Positions 13,691-23,126 of a DNA stretch of 64,000 nt are shown here, one piece after another (within the stretch, counting starts at the first letter, position 1; the number at the start of each line of letters is the position of its first letter). Both the position numbers and the translations under genes were made by a program. Source of the DNA: Corythoichthys intestinalis (taxonomy: Eukaryota > Chordata > Actinopteri > Syngnathiformes > Syngnathidae); the NCBI RefSeq assembly GCF_030265065.1, contig NC_080407.1:54849666-54913665 (forward strand), read 5' to 3'. Under the pieces are notes generated by a model. The model ran no database searches, was not told where the DNA came from, and was given only the letters and a program-made list of their open reading frames with translations.

Positions 13691-14438
13691 ATCTTGTGTC
13701 TTATCTTTCCATTCCAACAATAATTTCCAGAAAAATATGGCATATTTTATGGATGGTTTGAATTGCGATTAAGTACGATTAATTAATTTTTAAGCTGTAA
13801 TGAACTCGATTAAAAATTTTAATCATTTGACAGCCCGAAACAAAACATAACCCTTGTGTTTTGTTGGCAATCTGCCCACATTTTTGCTAGCAGATTAAAT
13901 TGTGATTTACACCAGATGGAAAACACGAAAATATTGTTTTTGCGTCAATATTGGCAAAACAGCGAGACTCAAAAGTGGTGTTTGTGTGTGTGCCATTTTT
14001 CTTTGCCATGTGGCAAAATTGATTTTCCCAAAGCAGCTTGCGGCTCTAGAGTCGCGGGTTGCTGATCCCTGCGTTAGCATTAGCATTAGCATGGCAAGCA
14101 TCCTCTTAAACTCTCAATTGTTTACATCTCGTTGTGACGTCCTGGTGGGTTTAATTATTTGAAAAGAATCTTCATTTTTCTGTAACTTGTAAAAAATACT
14201 GTCTTATACTAATTGACACGTACAAAAAGTTACTTAAAACTTGATTTTGTTAAGTTGGAGAAGGGGCCCCTGCGTCAGGATTTGCCCATGTTTGTCCCCT
14301 CGTAAAACCGGCCCAGTTTACCAGTTTACCTCCACCTAATGGCGATTTACCTGTCGGACAAGTGAGGTCGCTGCCAACCATCAGGGGCCACACATGCTCT
14401 CTGACGAAGTGGAATAACCCTTCTAACCATTTGGCCTC
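956..14438 (-). CDS. ctc1: CTC1, CST telomere complex subunit (partial, at least 18 exons)
   Basis: Probable CTC1, the large OB-fold subunit of the CST (CTC1-STN1-TEN1) complex, which binds single-stranded telomeric DNA and recruits polymerase alpha-primase. Phase-consistent exons on the minus strand: 14438-14351, 12344-12254, 12185-11984, 10602-10367, 10278-10149, 10056-9820, 8076-7954, 7837-7608, 7548-7407, 4929-4736, 4578-4415, 4349-4235, 4166-3866, 3764-3675, 3414-3275, 3201-3116, 3056-2921, 1106-956 (about 952 codons). Segments align by eye to human CTC1 as I remember it: LPRERLLLMG, MGRLVFLPHWHYFP, GLFVMDGKLGLCLAY, EEVERNLD-like LLVERNLDVSRYLW, MLDEPHACPL, TLQLRDCKGAVACVF, ARWFPLLQPGRFYRL, GLLPGNTLLF and WKCSTCGRVYAQ. 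The donor after exon 12185-11984 is GC, not GT. The first coding exon (before 14438) and the C-terminal exons (below 956) were not found. A short exon between 2921 and 1106 may also be missing. Introns are loaded with transposons. Family identity is strong; exact ends are not. Confidence 0.85.
1150..2865. repeat. Dispersed repeat 'R' interrupted by a MITE
   Basis: Segments 1380-1810 and 2540-2865 match, in the same order and orientation, segments at 38190-38720 and 39240-39357 plus 46170-46360; 60940-61040 has the start only. Landmarks are GCATACAAACAGGAA, AACCAAGAATC, TTAAGCATTTATTC and GATGCCGCTGCTCA. A hAT-like MITE is inserted at 1868-2408. At 38780-38890 the same family contains a frame reading KQIFIYFDPLHLWKN, so it may derive from a DNA transposon. 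Confidence 0.6.
1868..2408. mobile_element. hAT-like MITE of the 'ATTAATCGATT' family
   Basis: Begins TAGTGCTGCAACGATTAATC and ends with a degraded inverse (ATAGCTACAGGCCTA). Homologous copies lie at 21161-21672, 22576-23126 (inverted) and 59561-59946 (inverted). Non-coding. The family assignment to hAT is from general resemblance of the ends. Confidence 0.65.
4562..4576 (+). promoter_or_regulatory. CTCF-type core motif inside a ctc1 exon
   Basis: CCAGCAGAGGGCGCT matches the 15-position CTCF core consensus CCASYAGRKGGCRSY at every position. It lies in the coding exon 4578-4415 of ctc1. Occupancy cannot be judged from sequence. Confidence 0.45.
5035..5525 (+). repeat. G-rich minisatellite, copy A, in a ctc1 intron
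   Basis: About eight to ten imperfect copies of a roughly 40-bp unit built from GGTCATATCAGGTCA, TTTGGGGACATTT and GGGGGCGTGGCCT. It is led by a unique-looking sequence (GAAATTACTCTGG, then CTTAGCCCCGCC) that also leads copy B at 10700-10760. Open frames through it on the plus strand are by-products of the repeat. Confidence 0.85.
5526..6488 (-). mobile_element. THAP-domain DNA transposon (non-autonomous remnant)
   Basis: Terminal inverted repeats: left TAGACCCTACTCAC, right GTGAGTAGGGTCTA, with CACGTGACGTCA-like subterminal sequence. The minus strand carries a 63-codon frame from 6348 with a THAP zinc-finger start: MVKSCVAVGCKNR, then FYRIPRD, NWAPNDY and LCSSHF. This gives the C2CH cysteine/histidine spacing of THAP domains. 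THAP domains occur in P-element-like and related eukaryotic transposases. The rest of a transposase is missing. It is inserted into composite repeat A; copy B lacks it. Confidence 0.75.
6489..7190. repeat. Right part of composite repeat A
   Basis: Contains repeated GACGTCCATGGCCGTCAATG-like units about 60-70 bp apart, then a conserved tail (TTCTGTATACA, CCTCACCGTCCCGGAATTTT, GTGCCGATCGGTC, GCGCGCCGAAGAAA). The same order is present in copy B at 11260-11900, so the two are copies of one larger element. Confidence 0.75.
8109..9770 (+). mobile_element. Degenerate Tc1-like transposon with internal palindromic modules
   Basis: TA-flanked; left end CAATCCCTAGCAAAAAGTAT, right end its inverse (ATACTTTTTGCTCGGTGTTG). 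The plus strand at 8573-8878 encodes a transposase C-terminal part: MMIWGCMSGKGTVV, then FQDDNASCHRA and SPDLNPIDNLWCKLK, which are the second Asp and final acidic block of the DDE/D core. The remainder is replaced by several direct and inverted copies of a module built on AAACAAAAGTTCCAGCATCA and CACCTTGTC/GACAAGGTG hairpins. Clearly inactive. It lies in a ctc1 intron. Confidence 0.85.
10690..11905 (+). repeat. Composite repeat copy B (minisatellite plus tail)
   Basis: Direct-orientation paralogue of 5035-7190 without the THAP insertion. Lead-in at about 10710-10770, about ten minisatellite units to 11240, then CATGGCCGTCAATG units and the conserved tail with CCGATCGAACTGTTCGG and GCGCGCCGAAGAAA. 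It lies in a ctc1 intron. Confidence 0.8.
12430..12715. repeat. Dispersed repeat, inverted relative to 270-640
   Basis: Shares long blocks with the window start in the opposite orientation, including AAAAGGGGCAC, TAATACACCTTA and GACTTTAATTGGGAGGG. Function and class unknown. Confidence 0.6.
13163..13837. mobile_element. MITE with TAGGGCTGTCAAA/TTTGACAGCCC ends
   Basis: Inverted ends TAGGGCTGTCAAAATTAT and AATCATTTGACAGCCC, internal AT-rich sequence with TTAATTAATTTTTAA-type motifs, and an internal TA microsatellite at 13641-13688. This end signature is widespread in fish genomes. Non-coding. Confidence 0.7.
13641..13688. repeat. (TA)n microsatellite
   Basis: About 24 uninterrupted TA dinucleotides inside the MITE at 13163-13837. 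Confidence 0.95.
13955..14080. repeat. hAT-like repeat holding a single copy of the TGCCACATGGCA satellite monomer
   Basis: Right side reads GCGGCTCTAGAGTCGCGGG then TTGCTGATCCCTGC, which in reverse is a hAT-type end CAGGGATCAGCAACCCGCG. The left part reads AAAAGTGGTGTTTG, then TTGCCATGTGGCAAAATTGA. That is the border plus one monomer of the satellite that is expanded at four other places in this window. Confidence 0.65.
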
Positions 14439-15429
14439 CTGCACACATCAACAAAACATTTTGCACTAGATTTAGACATTTTGCACCTCCTTCACGTTAT
14501 GTATCAACTTAAAACTAGAAGAATCGATTCAATGAAATGACTTGAGTGAATGGCAACAACAAACACAAAAAGGAGTTTGGAAGTTTTTTCTGATACTGAC
14601 GGCTTCGCCCTGTGGATTAAATTGATCCCGGAAGATTTGCGCGGCGTCCATGTCCCCGATGAAATCCACATTTGGACTTTTGAAGACACAACGAACGCGC
14701 GCTGTGAGTCGCCCGGGATATCAACTGTTGATGTGCTATATATCTATTTAAAGCTAGATGCCGAAGTAGGAGTCGCGGCCATCTTAAAGCAGTGGAGTTT
14801 TCTGGCTTTTGCATCAGAAGTGATTTTTCTGGGAAAATAGTTCTGAAGGATGCAATTACTTTACTGTACATCTAACGTTTATGAAAACCAGTGCCGTTTA
14901 AAAATCGGTAGAAAATTAGAGCACAGGGAATGGCACTGACATAAAATGGCCGACAAGTGACAGCGGTGTTCTTGTATGGCTCACAGCGCGTATTACGCAT
15001 CTAGGTATCTATGTGATATTTACGTTATAAGTCCACGGTAGCCGCTAAGGCTCAAACTTTTCCATGTTTGTTCTGCTGTATTTTGAAATACAGTATTCCT
15101 TAAATTTGTATTTAATTATCATGTATTTAATGTTAATTTAAATAATTTACTACTATCTTCGAATCCGTTTGAATTTTTAGGATAGCAGCGAATGCTTCTA
15201 CTTCCAATGGATTGGACGTCTAACGCCGTCAATGGCAGTCACGTTAATTTCGCACCAGAAGGATGTCAAAAGAAGCATGAATGGACGTCTTTCATTGTCA
15301 ATGGCACCGAAACAATTAATATTTGTATTGTTTGCATAGTCGTATTTCCTGTACTTGATGTGTCCGCTAATTCCACGGGGTCTTTGTTTACAAATGCTTT
15401 GATAACTCTCCAAAAGCAAATATTTCTAT

Positions 15430-15720
15430 CGGCGCCATCTTACCAAACAAAACAACGTAATGTGACTCCGACGTCACGCTCTGAGTGAAAACGCCCGCGA
15501 CCAATCGCACGGCGCTATGACTTTCCCCGCCCAGCCGAAATGTGAATCTCCGCCCTACGCTTAGAAGACAGCCAATCAAATACTAGTAGTTATCCCAGCC
15601 CCGCCCAGGTTTCGCCTTTCCTCCGCCCCTCTTATTTGGAAGAAGCGACGTGGGGGGCGTGTTCTGGGGGCGGGAGCGGTCTTCAGCTCGACCCAGTTTG
15701 AAAGTGAACGGACGGTCCAG
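15430..15720. promoter_or_regulatory. Candidate bidirectional promoter between ctc1 and the HMGB gene
   Basis: CpG-rich stretch between the two divergent genes. It contains CCAAT boxes at 15501-15505 and 15572-15576, a GC box CCCCGCCC at 15599-15606, a CRE-like ACGTCAC near 15471, and an AAGATGGCGCC (YY1-like) motif on the minus strand at about 15432-15442. No TATA box stands out. Its role as the shared promoter is inferred from position and motif content. Confidence 0.5.
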
Positions 15721-16600
15721 TCTCAGCTTCAGCTACCAGACGTCAACAATAAGCCGACTTGTCAACAAAAAAGAAAAAAAAAAAGAAAAGCCCCAGTCCC
15801 GAGTGCACTTCAGCCTGTCGCCGGCCCTCCTAACGAGTGAGTACAGCCGGCCATCTTGTACGGGACGCGGGTTTCCAAAAGGGGCACAGCACCCCATTCA
15901 GTTCGGCCCCCCCAAGAAAAACGGGTATTAGAAGCGCCGCAGCGGGGCTCCGAGCGCTTATTGCCGTTTTACGCGCGTGCCCCCCGGTGACTCTTCCAGC
16001 AGCCGCGTTGCGGTGACCAAGAAACGCCCATTTTGAGGCGCTGGACGCCAGGAAATAGTCTACGCCGCCCCCCGTGCCCCGCTCGCTCACGTCTCCGGAG
16101 CATAGTCATAGCCCGCGTCGTTGAAAATACGCAGCTGGGAAGCACCGGGGAGCCGAGTTTCACCGCGAACACTTTAGGGGCGCTCGGATACGAAACGTAC
16201 AACTGGAATATAAGCTTCTCTTTTCTGGGCGCCTTTGTGCTCAAAAACATCCCCGTTGTGACGTCTGGTAGGGGGATGGGAGGCTCGCTCCGCAGAGGGC
16301 GGGAAGCAAATGGTGGCTCATTGTTCTGGTAGCCAGGCTAAGCTAATCGTTGCTAACTGTTTGCCCCCCAACACCCCCCTGTCCGTCCATCCATCCTTCC
16401 ATCCCCCGACGTTTGTTCTTTTCCTGCCCCGACTCCGCGTAGCACCTAACGGGTTGTGGTGCCGCGTAGCTCGGCCCCCTTTGTCCCGTTACTTGTCCCG
16501 GGTGCGTAACGTTATACTCCGCGAAAAAAAAATGGAACCCCCTCGGTTCTTTGTTAGTGACCGGAGGATGGGCCGCTATTTGCCCGCCGACTGAAGCGTT
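15721..16600 (+). other. GC-rich probable 5' untranslated first exon region of the HMGB gene
   Basis: CpG-rich, non-repetitive DNA with no convincing conserved reading frame. The HMGB coding exon at 18360 is preceded directly by a splice acceptor (CACATCACAG, then GCCGCCACC, then ATG). At least one non-coding exon must therefore lie upstream, and this stretch is the natural candidate. The exact donor site was not determined. Confidence 0.35.
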
Positions 16601-16849
16601 TACGTGACGCTTGTTTGAAAGTAAATATCAACTCAACACTGTAGAAATGAGTATTTTCTGTATGTTTAGAAAAGCTCATATTTCGGATTTTTAAAAAATT
16701 TTCACTTGAGTTTGTAATTTTAGTATCATTTTGCCACACAATTGTTTGGAGACAAATCTAGGGCGTCTTGTCCAAAGGACAGCTTAGGTGATGGGGCTCA
16801 GATATGTCAAAAGATGAGTAAAAAAAAAAACAAATGTTTTACTTGGGAC

Positions 16850-18284
16850 CATAAGCGGATTTTAAGGGGGGGGGGGCCAGGGGGCCGAAAAGTGTCATTG
16901 CATGTAATTGACTTTCCTATATATATAAAAGTTGTAAAGCATTAAAACTGCAACAAAAATGAATGAAATTAACAAAAAAAATATTTTAATAATGGGTCAA
17001 AACTATTTTTCAAACAGATCATGTGACTAGCAACTTAGTCATTTGCTTAGCATTTAATAAAAAAAAAAATTACGGGAGGGTAATTTTATTTTTCAAATGA
17101 TTTTTTTCTTTGATTGAAAATATATTTTTTTTAATGAAGCAACTTTTTTGGGGATTAAATGATTTAGACACAAATGTCCTACCCATTATACGGCCCGAAC
17201 ACAAAAATGATTGCTTCAATCAAAGAAAACTTTTTTTGATGAAAAACTGTTCAAAAGCAAATTTTTCAATCTCAAATATTTTTTTCGCATTCAAAAACTT
17301 TTTCCATGATTGAATTTTTTTTTTTTTTTGGTTGAATTGATTTTTCTTAGGAAAAATAGATATTTTTTTGAAGCAAATTATTTTTGGATTGAATAATAAA
17401 GACAAAAATGTCCTAGTCAAAATGTGGCCCAAACACAAATCACCATGACTTCAATCAAAAAAGTTGCTTCAAGCAAAAAAAACTTGACTTCAATCAAAAA
17501 AAAAAAAAATCAATCAATTATTAAACGGGATTAAATGATTTAGACACAAATGTCCTACCCATAATACGGCCCAAACACAAAAAGGATTGCTTCAATCAAA
17601 GAACTTTTTTCAATGAAAAGCTGTTCAAATGCAAATTTTTCAATCTCAAATATTTTTTTCGCATTCAAAAGCTGTTTCCATGATTGAAATATTTCTTGTT
17701 TTTTGATTGAATTGATTTTTTTTTTTTTTTTGAAGCAACTTATTGTTTGATTGAATAATAAAGACACAAATATCGCAGCCAAAATGTAACCCTAACACAA
17801 ATCACCATTACTTCAATCAAAAAAGTTGTTTCAATCAAAAAAAAAACTTGACGTCAATCAAAAAAAATTAAAAATAAATCAAAAACAGAAAAAAAGCTTT
17901 CACATGCATTTTTTTTGTTTGTTTTTTGAGTTTCATATTTATTTTTGCGTTCAAACATTTTTTTTTTTTGATTGAAGTGACTTTTTTGGTTTGAAAATAT
18001 ACATTTTGATTGAAGCAACTTTTTTTGGATTGAATGATAAAGACACAAATCTACCTTCATATGGCTCCACCAGGGGGATACAATTTTTGACAGGGGTAAC
18101 TACATTGGCGCAACACCAGCGGGCGCACCATATACAATTCCCCTCAAGAATGATGGGAAACAAAAAATGCTAATTGTCAACTTATTATTATAAATATTCT
18201 TGTAAGTTAATTTTGCTGACAATGCGTTTCGGGGTCATCGACATGTTGTGCCCCCTTGCCCCAAAAGTCGAACTCCGCCTATGC
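16850..18284. mobile_element. Non-autonomous DNA element with internal CAATCAAA-rich subrepeats
   Basis: Ends resemble inverted repeats: left CATAAGCGGATTTTAAGGGG, right in reverse CATAGGCGGAGTTCGACTTT. The inside consists of imperfect subrepeats of TGATTGAA/TTCAATCA with blocks such as GACACAAATGTCCTACCCAT repeated about every 370 bp. It fills the intron between the putative HMGB first exon and the coding exons. Confidence 0.6.
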
Positions 18285-18359
18285 TTGGGAGAACACAAAA
18301 ACATCAGTTACCAGTACAAGTGACGTCTTAGTTGACTTGTCACATCACAGGCCGCCACC

Positions 18360-20150
18360 ATGATGCGAAAGGATGTGAACAAGCCCAAAGGGAAGACGTC
18401 GGCGTACGCCTTCTTCGTCCAGACGTGTCGAGAGGAGCACCGCAAGAAGAACCCCGAGCAGTCGGTCAACTTTGCCGAGTTCTCCAAGAAGTGCTCGGAG
18501 CGGTGGAAGGTAAGCGCCGGCGTAGTGTCGACACTAATCGGCGTTAAACATTTATCTCCCGACAGGGTTTGTCTCCCACCGATAAAAAATGTTTCGAGGA
18601 CATGGCCAAGGCCGACAAAGTGCGCTACAACAGGGAGATGCGAGACTACGTCCCACCCAAAGGCTTCGGAAAGCGAGGTCGCAAGAGGAAAGACCCCAAC
18701 GCTCCCAAACGGCCTCCGTGAGTCCACTTCGAAACTGGCTAATCGCCTTCTCACGGTAACCGCGTCCGCTCCCGCAGGTCCGCCTTCTTCGTGTTCTGCA
18801 GCGAGTACCGTCCCAGCGTCAAGCAGCAGTACCCCGGCCTCTCCATAGGCGACTGCGCCAAAAAGTTGGGCGAAATGTGGAGCAAGTTGTCACAGTCGGA
18901 CAAACTGCCGTACGAGGAGAAGGCGCAAAAACTCCGGGAGAAATACGACCGGGTGAGAAGCGCAGGCTAATCAAAGAGCCTTAAATGCGTGCACACCATG
19001 GCCACTGGGTGGCAGCACTGCACAGAGAACACTATTAATAGTGACACTATTTTTACAGCAGGGCTTTTAAAACCAAAAGTGGTTTAATTTTGCCATGTGG
19101 CATTTTTTTTTTTTTTTTTGCCATGTGGCAAAAAACTTTTGCCATGTGTCATTTTTTTTTGCCATAGTCAAAACATTTTTTGCCATGTGGCAGTTTTTTT
19201 GCCATGTGGCATTTTTTGGTCATATAGCATTTTCTTGCCATGTAACAAAACACTTTGCCATGTGGCAAAAAATTTTGACATGTGGCATTTTTTTCCCATG
19301 TGGCATTTTTTGGGTCATATAGCATTTTTTTGCCATGTGGCAAAAATTTTTGACATGTGGCATTTTTTTTGCAATGTGGCAAAAAACCTTTGCCATGTGG
19401 CTTTTTTTTTTTTTTTTGCCATGTGGCATTTTTCTGCCATTGCCCCCAAAAAAATTGCCATGCGGCAAATTTTTTTTTGCGCCATGTGGCATTTTTTTTG
19501 TGCCATGTGGCATTATTTTTTGCCATGTGGCATTTTTTTGCCATGTATCATATTTTTTTGCCCATTGGAAAAAAAAATTTGCCATGTGGCATTTTTTTGC
19601 CAGCGCTAATTCAAATTAGCACTGCTTAGCATGTGCTTTGTACACACAAGTTATATCAAGCATTGACTGTAATTTTTGCCACATGCCAACCGTGTGACAT
19701 TTTTTTTGCCATGTGGCATTTTTTTTGCGATGCGACAAAAATTACAGTCAATGTTTGATATAACGTGTGTACAAAGCACATGCTAAGCAGTGCTAATTTG
19801 AATTAGCGCTTGAATGGCATATTCCATTGTATATTAGCATCGAGCTAGTGATTACGGACGGAAAATCAAATGTATTTGGTATATAAATCATCAGTGTGTG
19901 TTATTTTCCTTGTTGTGTTTGGTCGATGTTGCTGTTGACTTCAACTGAAATAGAGTAAACTTCTTGATTTTTTCAAAAATATATAGAAATAAACTTAAGT
20001 TCACTTTACATGTTGCCCTGACAGGATATGGTGGCATATCGGGGCGGCGGCTCGTTCACCAGGAATCCCGGTTCCTCTGCTCAGGGCGGCGAGGAAGAGG
20101 AGGACGACGAAGGCGAGGAGGACGACGAAGAGGAGGAGGATGATGAGTAG
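18360..20150 (+). CDS. HMGB1/2/3-type high mobility group box protein, 200 aa
   Basis: Complete four-exon gene: 18360-18509, 18566-18717, 18778-18952, 20025-20150, with matching phases. The product is a non-sequence-specific DNA-bending chromatin protein. HMG box A is at about residues 8-79 ([20 protein letters not shown]), a basic linker ([17 protein letters not shown]) follows, box B is at about 95-163 ([29 protein letters not shown]), and the protein ends in an acidic Glu/Asp tail of about 22 residues before TAG. The start has a strong Kozak context (GCCGCCACCATGATG); the second ATG is also possible. The length equals human HMGB3, but box sequences mix HMGB1/2/3 features, so the paralogue is not assigned. 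Intron 3 (18953-20024) contains a satellite array and a foldback repeat. The gene is intact. Confidence 0.93.
19085..19600 (+). repeat. GCCATGTGGCA satellite array 1 (HMGB intron 3)
   Basis: About 20-25 imperfect units of GCCATGTGGCATTTTTTT-type, plus orientation, with T-tracts as spacers. The left border ACCAAAAGTGGTTTAATTTT resembles the border of arrays 2 and 4. Open frames on both strands here are repeat artefacts. Confidence 0.9.
19603..19809. repeat. Foldback (long inverted repeat) with satellite monomers in the loop
   Basis: About 75-bp near-perfect arms: left from GCGCTAATTCAAATTAGCAC (19603) to about 19678, right from about 19737 to 19809 as its reverse complement. The roughly 58-bp loop contains GCCATGTGGCA monomers. 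It sits directly after array 1. Confidence 0.85.
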
Positions 20151-20156
20151 GGACCC

Positions 20157-20196
<40 letters not shown>

Positions 20197-20205
20197 GTGT
20201 GTGAG
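20157..20205. repeat. (GT)n microsatellite in the HMGB 3' UTR
   Basis: GT dinucleotides with a few TATG interruptions starting a few bases after the HMGB stop codon. Confidence 0.9.
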
Positions 20206-20695
20206 CGCAAGTGCAAGAGGAGAAGAGGTTAAAGTCCAATATCAAACATTTTTGCGTTATTGTATTTTTTTAAACGACACGTCTCCGAGCTGCTGATTGG
20301 CTCATAAAGCGGCAGGGACGACGCTTCAAAAGAGCCAATCAGAGGCACTTGTGTTTCCTCGGTCACAGCCAAACCCCCCCAATAGGCTGACACCTTTTTT
20401 ATCATTTTAATGACTTGAGTTCTCAAAAGCACCTTGCTTCCCGCGTGGTGGGTCCCAGATGTGACCAAAACACTCTGGATGTGCGAATGCGAGCGTGAGA
20501 GAAGGTGAGAAAGACGAGGTCCGAGGAGGAGGTTACTAGAGCCCCCACCCGCCGCCACTGTTGCCATGGTTACCCCTACACCAGCCCCCTCAGCCAAGCT
20601 TACCTGTATGTTGCCATGGAGACCCTGGACTCTTCATTGTCATGTTTTATTTTGTATTTTTTTTTGTTCACAGTCAACGTAGAAACAACTTTTAT

Positions 20696-20701
20696 AATAA
20701 A
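20696..20701 (+). terminator. Candidate polyadenylation signal of the HMGB gene
   Basis: AATAAA about 545 bp after the HMGB stop codon, at the end of a non-repetitive 3' UTR-like stretch that begins with a GT microsatellite. It is the first canonical hexamer I noticed downstream of the gene. Confidence 0.5.
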
Positions 20702-21160
20702 ACCAGAGAGGAAAACGCACACGGCTGTTTTTTTACTGTTTGATAATTGCCCGCGGTTTCTTGAAAAGTACTGTTTATGTTTTTTTTCGTGAGCGCATTT
20801 GAACACAGCATGCGAGGGTGAGGGCACGCTTGGCTTTTACGAGCGTTCGCCGAGTTGTGATTGAAATGAAACTTTGCTTGATGACAGCCATGAGAGCAAG
20901 AGAGAGAGAGTTTACTGCTACACTCAAGTTGGGTTGATGAATCAATAATTTCACCAAATATCGAGAGTTTGACTGTCTTTTGTGTTGTTAGATCCAGTGT
21001 GCGTCCGTCAGAGGTAAGTAAATGAAGCCAATTGCATTGTTTGTATTTGTGGTTGATGAGACGTTACCACTTAGCGCTTAGCTAGTTAGCGATTAGGCTA
21101 ATCAGTGTCCTAAGCGTCAGTTTGTGTTGTGTTTTGGAAAAGCATATTGGCGCTTGAGTT

Positions 21161-21672
21161 TAGTGCTGCAACGATTAATCGATAAACTCGAGTATTCGAT
21201 GAGGGAAAAAAAGATCCGAATTAAATTTTGCTGCTTCGAGTATTCGTTTAATTAAAGAGTGGTTGTAACGGTTCATTTTGAAAGTGCTTGCATTTAGTTT
21301 TATTGATTTGGGTGGATACACTGCCCTCTGGTCTGCCTCATTTCACATGGGGGGAATCTAGCTGCTCCCTGTTAAGACCAACATAAGCAAAGTTTTTGTT
21401 TGATCTAATGTTTTTTTTATGCATTCGTAATTTAGTTTATAAGTATATTTAGCTGTTGTTTTTGTTAAAAAAAAAAAAAAAAGTTAGCATTTTATAGCAT
21501 TTAAGCTAGCTGACTTTTGCTATGAAAGTTAGCCAATTGTCCTTTTGTAGCTCAACAAAACCTCAACTCAGGTATTTTAATTTTTCATGTTCCTTATCCG
21601 ATTACTCGATTATTCGAACTAAGTAGTTCATCAATTAATTGACTACTAAAATAATTGATAGCTGCAGCCCTA
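21161..21672. mobile_element. hAT-like MITE, 'ATTAATCGATT' family
   Basis: Starts TAGTGCTGCAACGATTAATC and ends ATAGCTGCAGCCCTA. Homologous to 1868-2408. Confidence 0.65.
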
Positions 21673-22575
21673 CTTGAGTTATTGTTAAATAGTAAAGTTG
21701 ATAGTAAATTTCTTTTTGTTAAAAATCCACACACATAAACCCAATCATATAAGGTCTCAACACAAAATCCCATTCAAACTGTAAATTGTCATACAAGAGA
21801 GTGTGCTTTGTAATTGGGTTTTGTCTTCATTGTTACTTACAACATGTCTAAAAAACGTTGTTAAACTGTGAAGGTTAATTGAAAAAAGTGACATCTATCC
21901 GATTAATTGATGAGACATTACTACTTGTCACGGAGCGCTAAGCTAGTTAGCGATTAGGCTAATAAGTGTCCATATTAGCACTTGTGTTATTGTTAAATGG
22001 TAAAGTTGATAGTACATTTCTTTTTGTAAATAAACCACACACATAAATCCATGCATATAACATCTTAGAGTCTCATCACAAACTCCCATTCAAACTGTAA
22101 ATTGTCATACAAGAGAGTATGCTTTGAAATTGGATTTTGCCGTCATTGTTACGAACAACATCCCTAAAACAAACTGAAGATAATTGAAAAAAGTGACATC
22201 TATCTGATTAATCAATAATAAAAATAACTGTTAGTTTCAGCCCTAATTGAAATAAACCTTTGCTTGATGCCAGAGCCATTAGAGCAAGAGAGAGAGAGTT
22301 CACTGCTACACTCAGGTTGGGTTGCTGAATCAATAATACTACGAAATGTCGAGAGTTTGATTGTCTTCTGTGTTGTTAGATCTAGTGTGTGTCCATCAGA
22401 GGTGAGTAAATGAAGTCAATTGCATTGTTTTTAGGCTTTGTTGATGAGATGTTAGTACTTATCATGCTAGTTAGCGATTAGGCTAATCAGTGTCCTAAGC
22501 GTCAGTTTGTATTGTTTTGGAGAAGCATATCAGCACTTGAGTTGTCAAATATTTCTTTTTATATATAAAAAAAAA

Positions 22576-23126
22576 CTAGGCCTGCAGCTATCAATTATTT
22601 TAGTAGTCGATTAATCGATGAACTAGTTAGTTCGAATAATTGAGTAATCGGATAAGGAACACAAAAAATTAAAATACCTGACTTGAGCCTCAAACGGCAT
22701 AAAAAAATTAATAAATGAGGATATATGTGCAACAAAAGAACAACTGACTAACTTACATAGCAAAAGCCTGCTAGTTTAAATGCTATAAAATTTTACAATA
22801 CTCTTAACTAATAGTTTAAACACATATTCCCACAAAAAACGGCTAAATATACCTTCAAACTAAATTACGAATGCGTTAAAAAAATATTACCGCAAACAAA
22901 AACTTAGCTTATGTTGGTCTGAACAGGGAGCAGCTGGATTCAGCCATGTGAAATGAGGCAGACAAGAGGGCCGTGTATCCACTTAAATCAATAAAACTAA
23001 ATGCAAGCACTTTCAAAACAAACCATTACTACACCACTTTAATTAAACGAATAGTCGAGGCAGCAAATTTGAGTATTTTTTTACAAATCGAATACTTGAG
23101 TATATCGATTCATCGTTGCAGCACTA
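22576..23126. mobile_element. hAT-like MITE, 'ATTAATCGATT' family, inverted
   Basis: Starts CTAGGCCTGCAGCTATCAAT and ends CATCGTTGCAGCACTA. Same family as 21161-21672 in the opposite orientation. Confidence 0.65.

Noticed and set aside
15388-15438. ATG at about 15438 (minus strand, MAPIEIFAFGELSKHL) as the first coding exon of ctc1
   Set aside because: The Kozak and promoter position are attractive. The nearest GT donor (after CATTT) leaves phase 2, whereas exon 14438-14351 must be entered in phase 0. It stays unproven.
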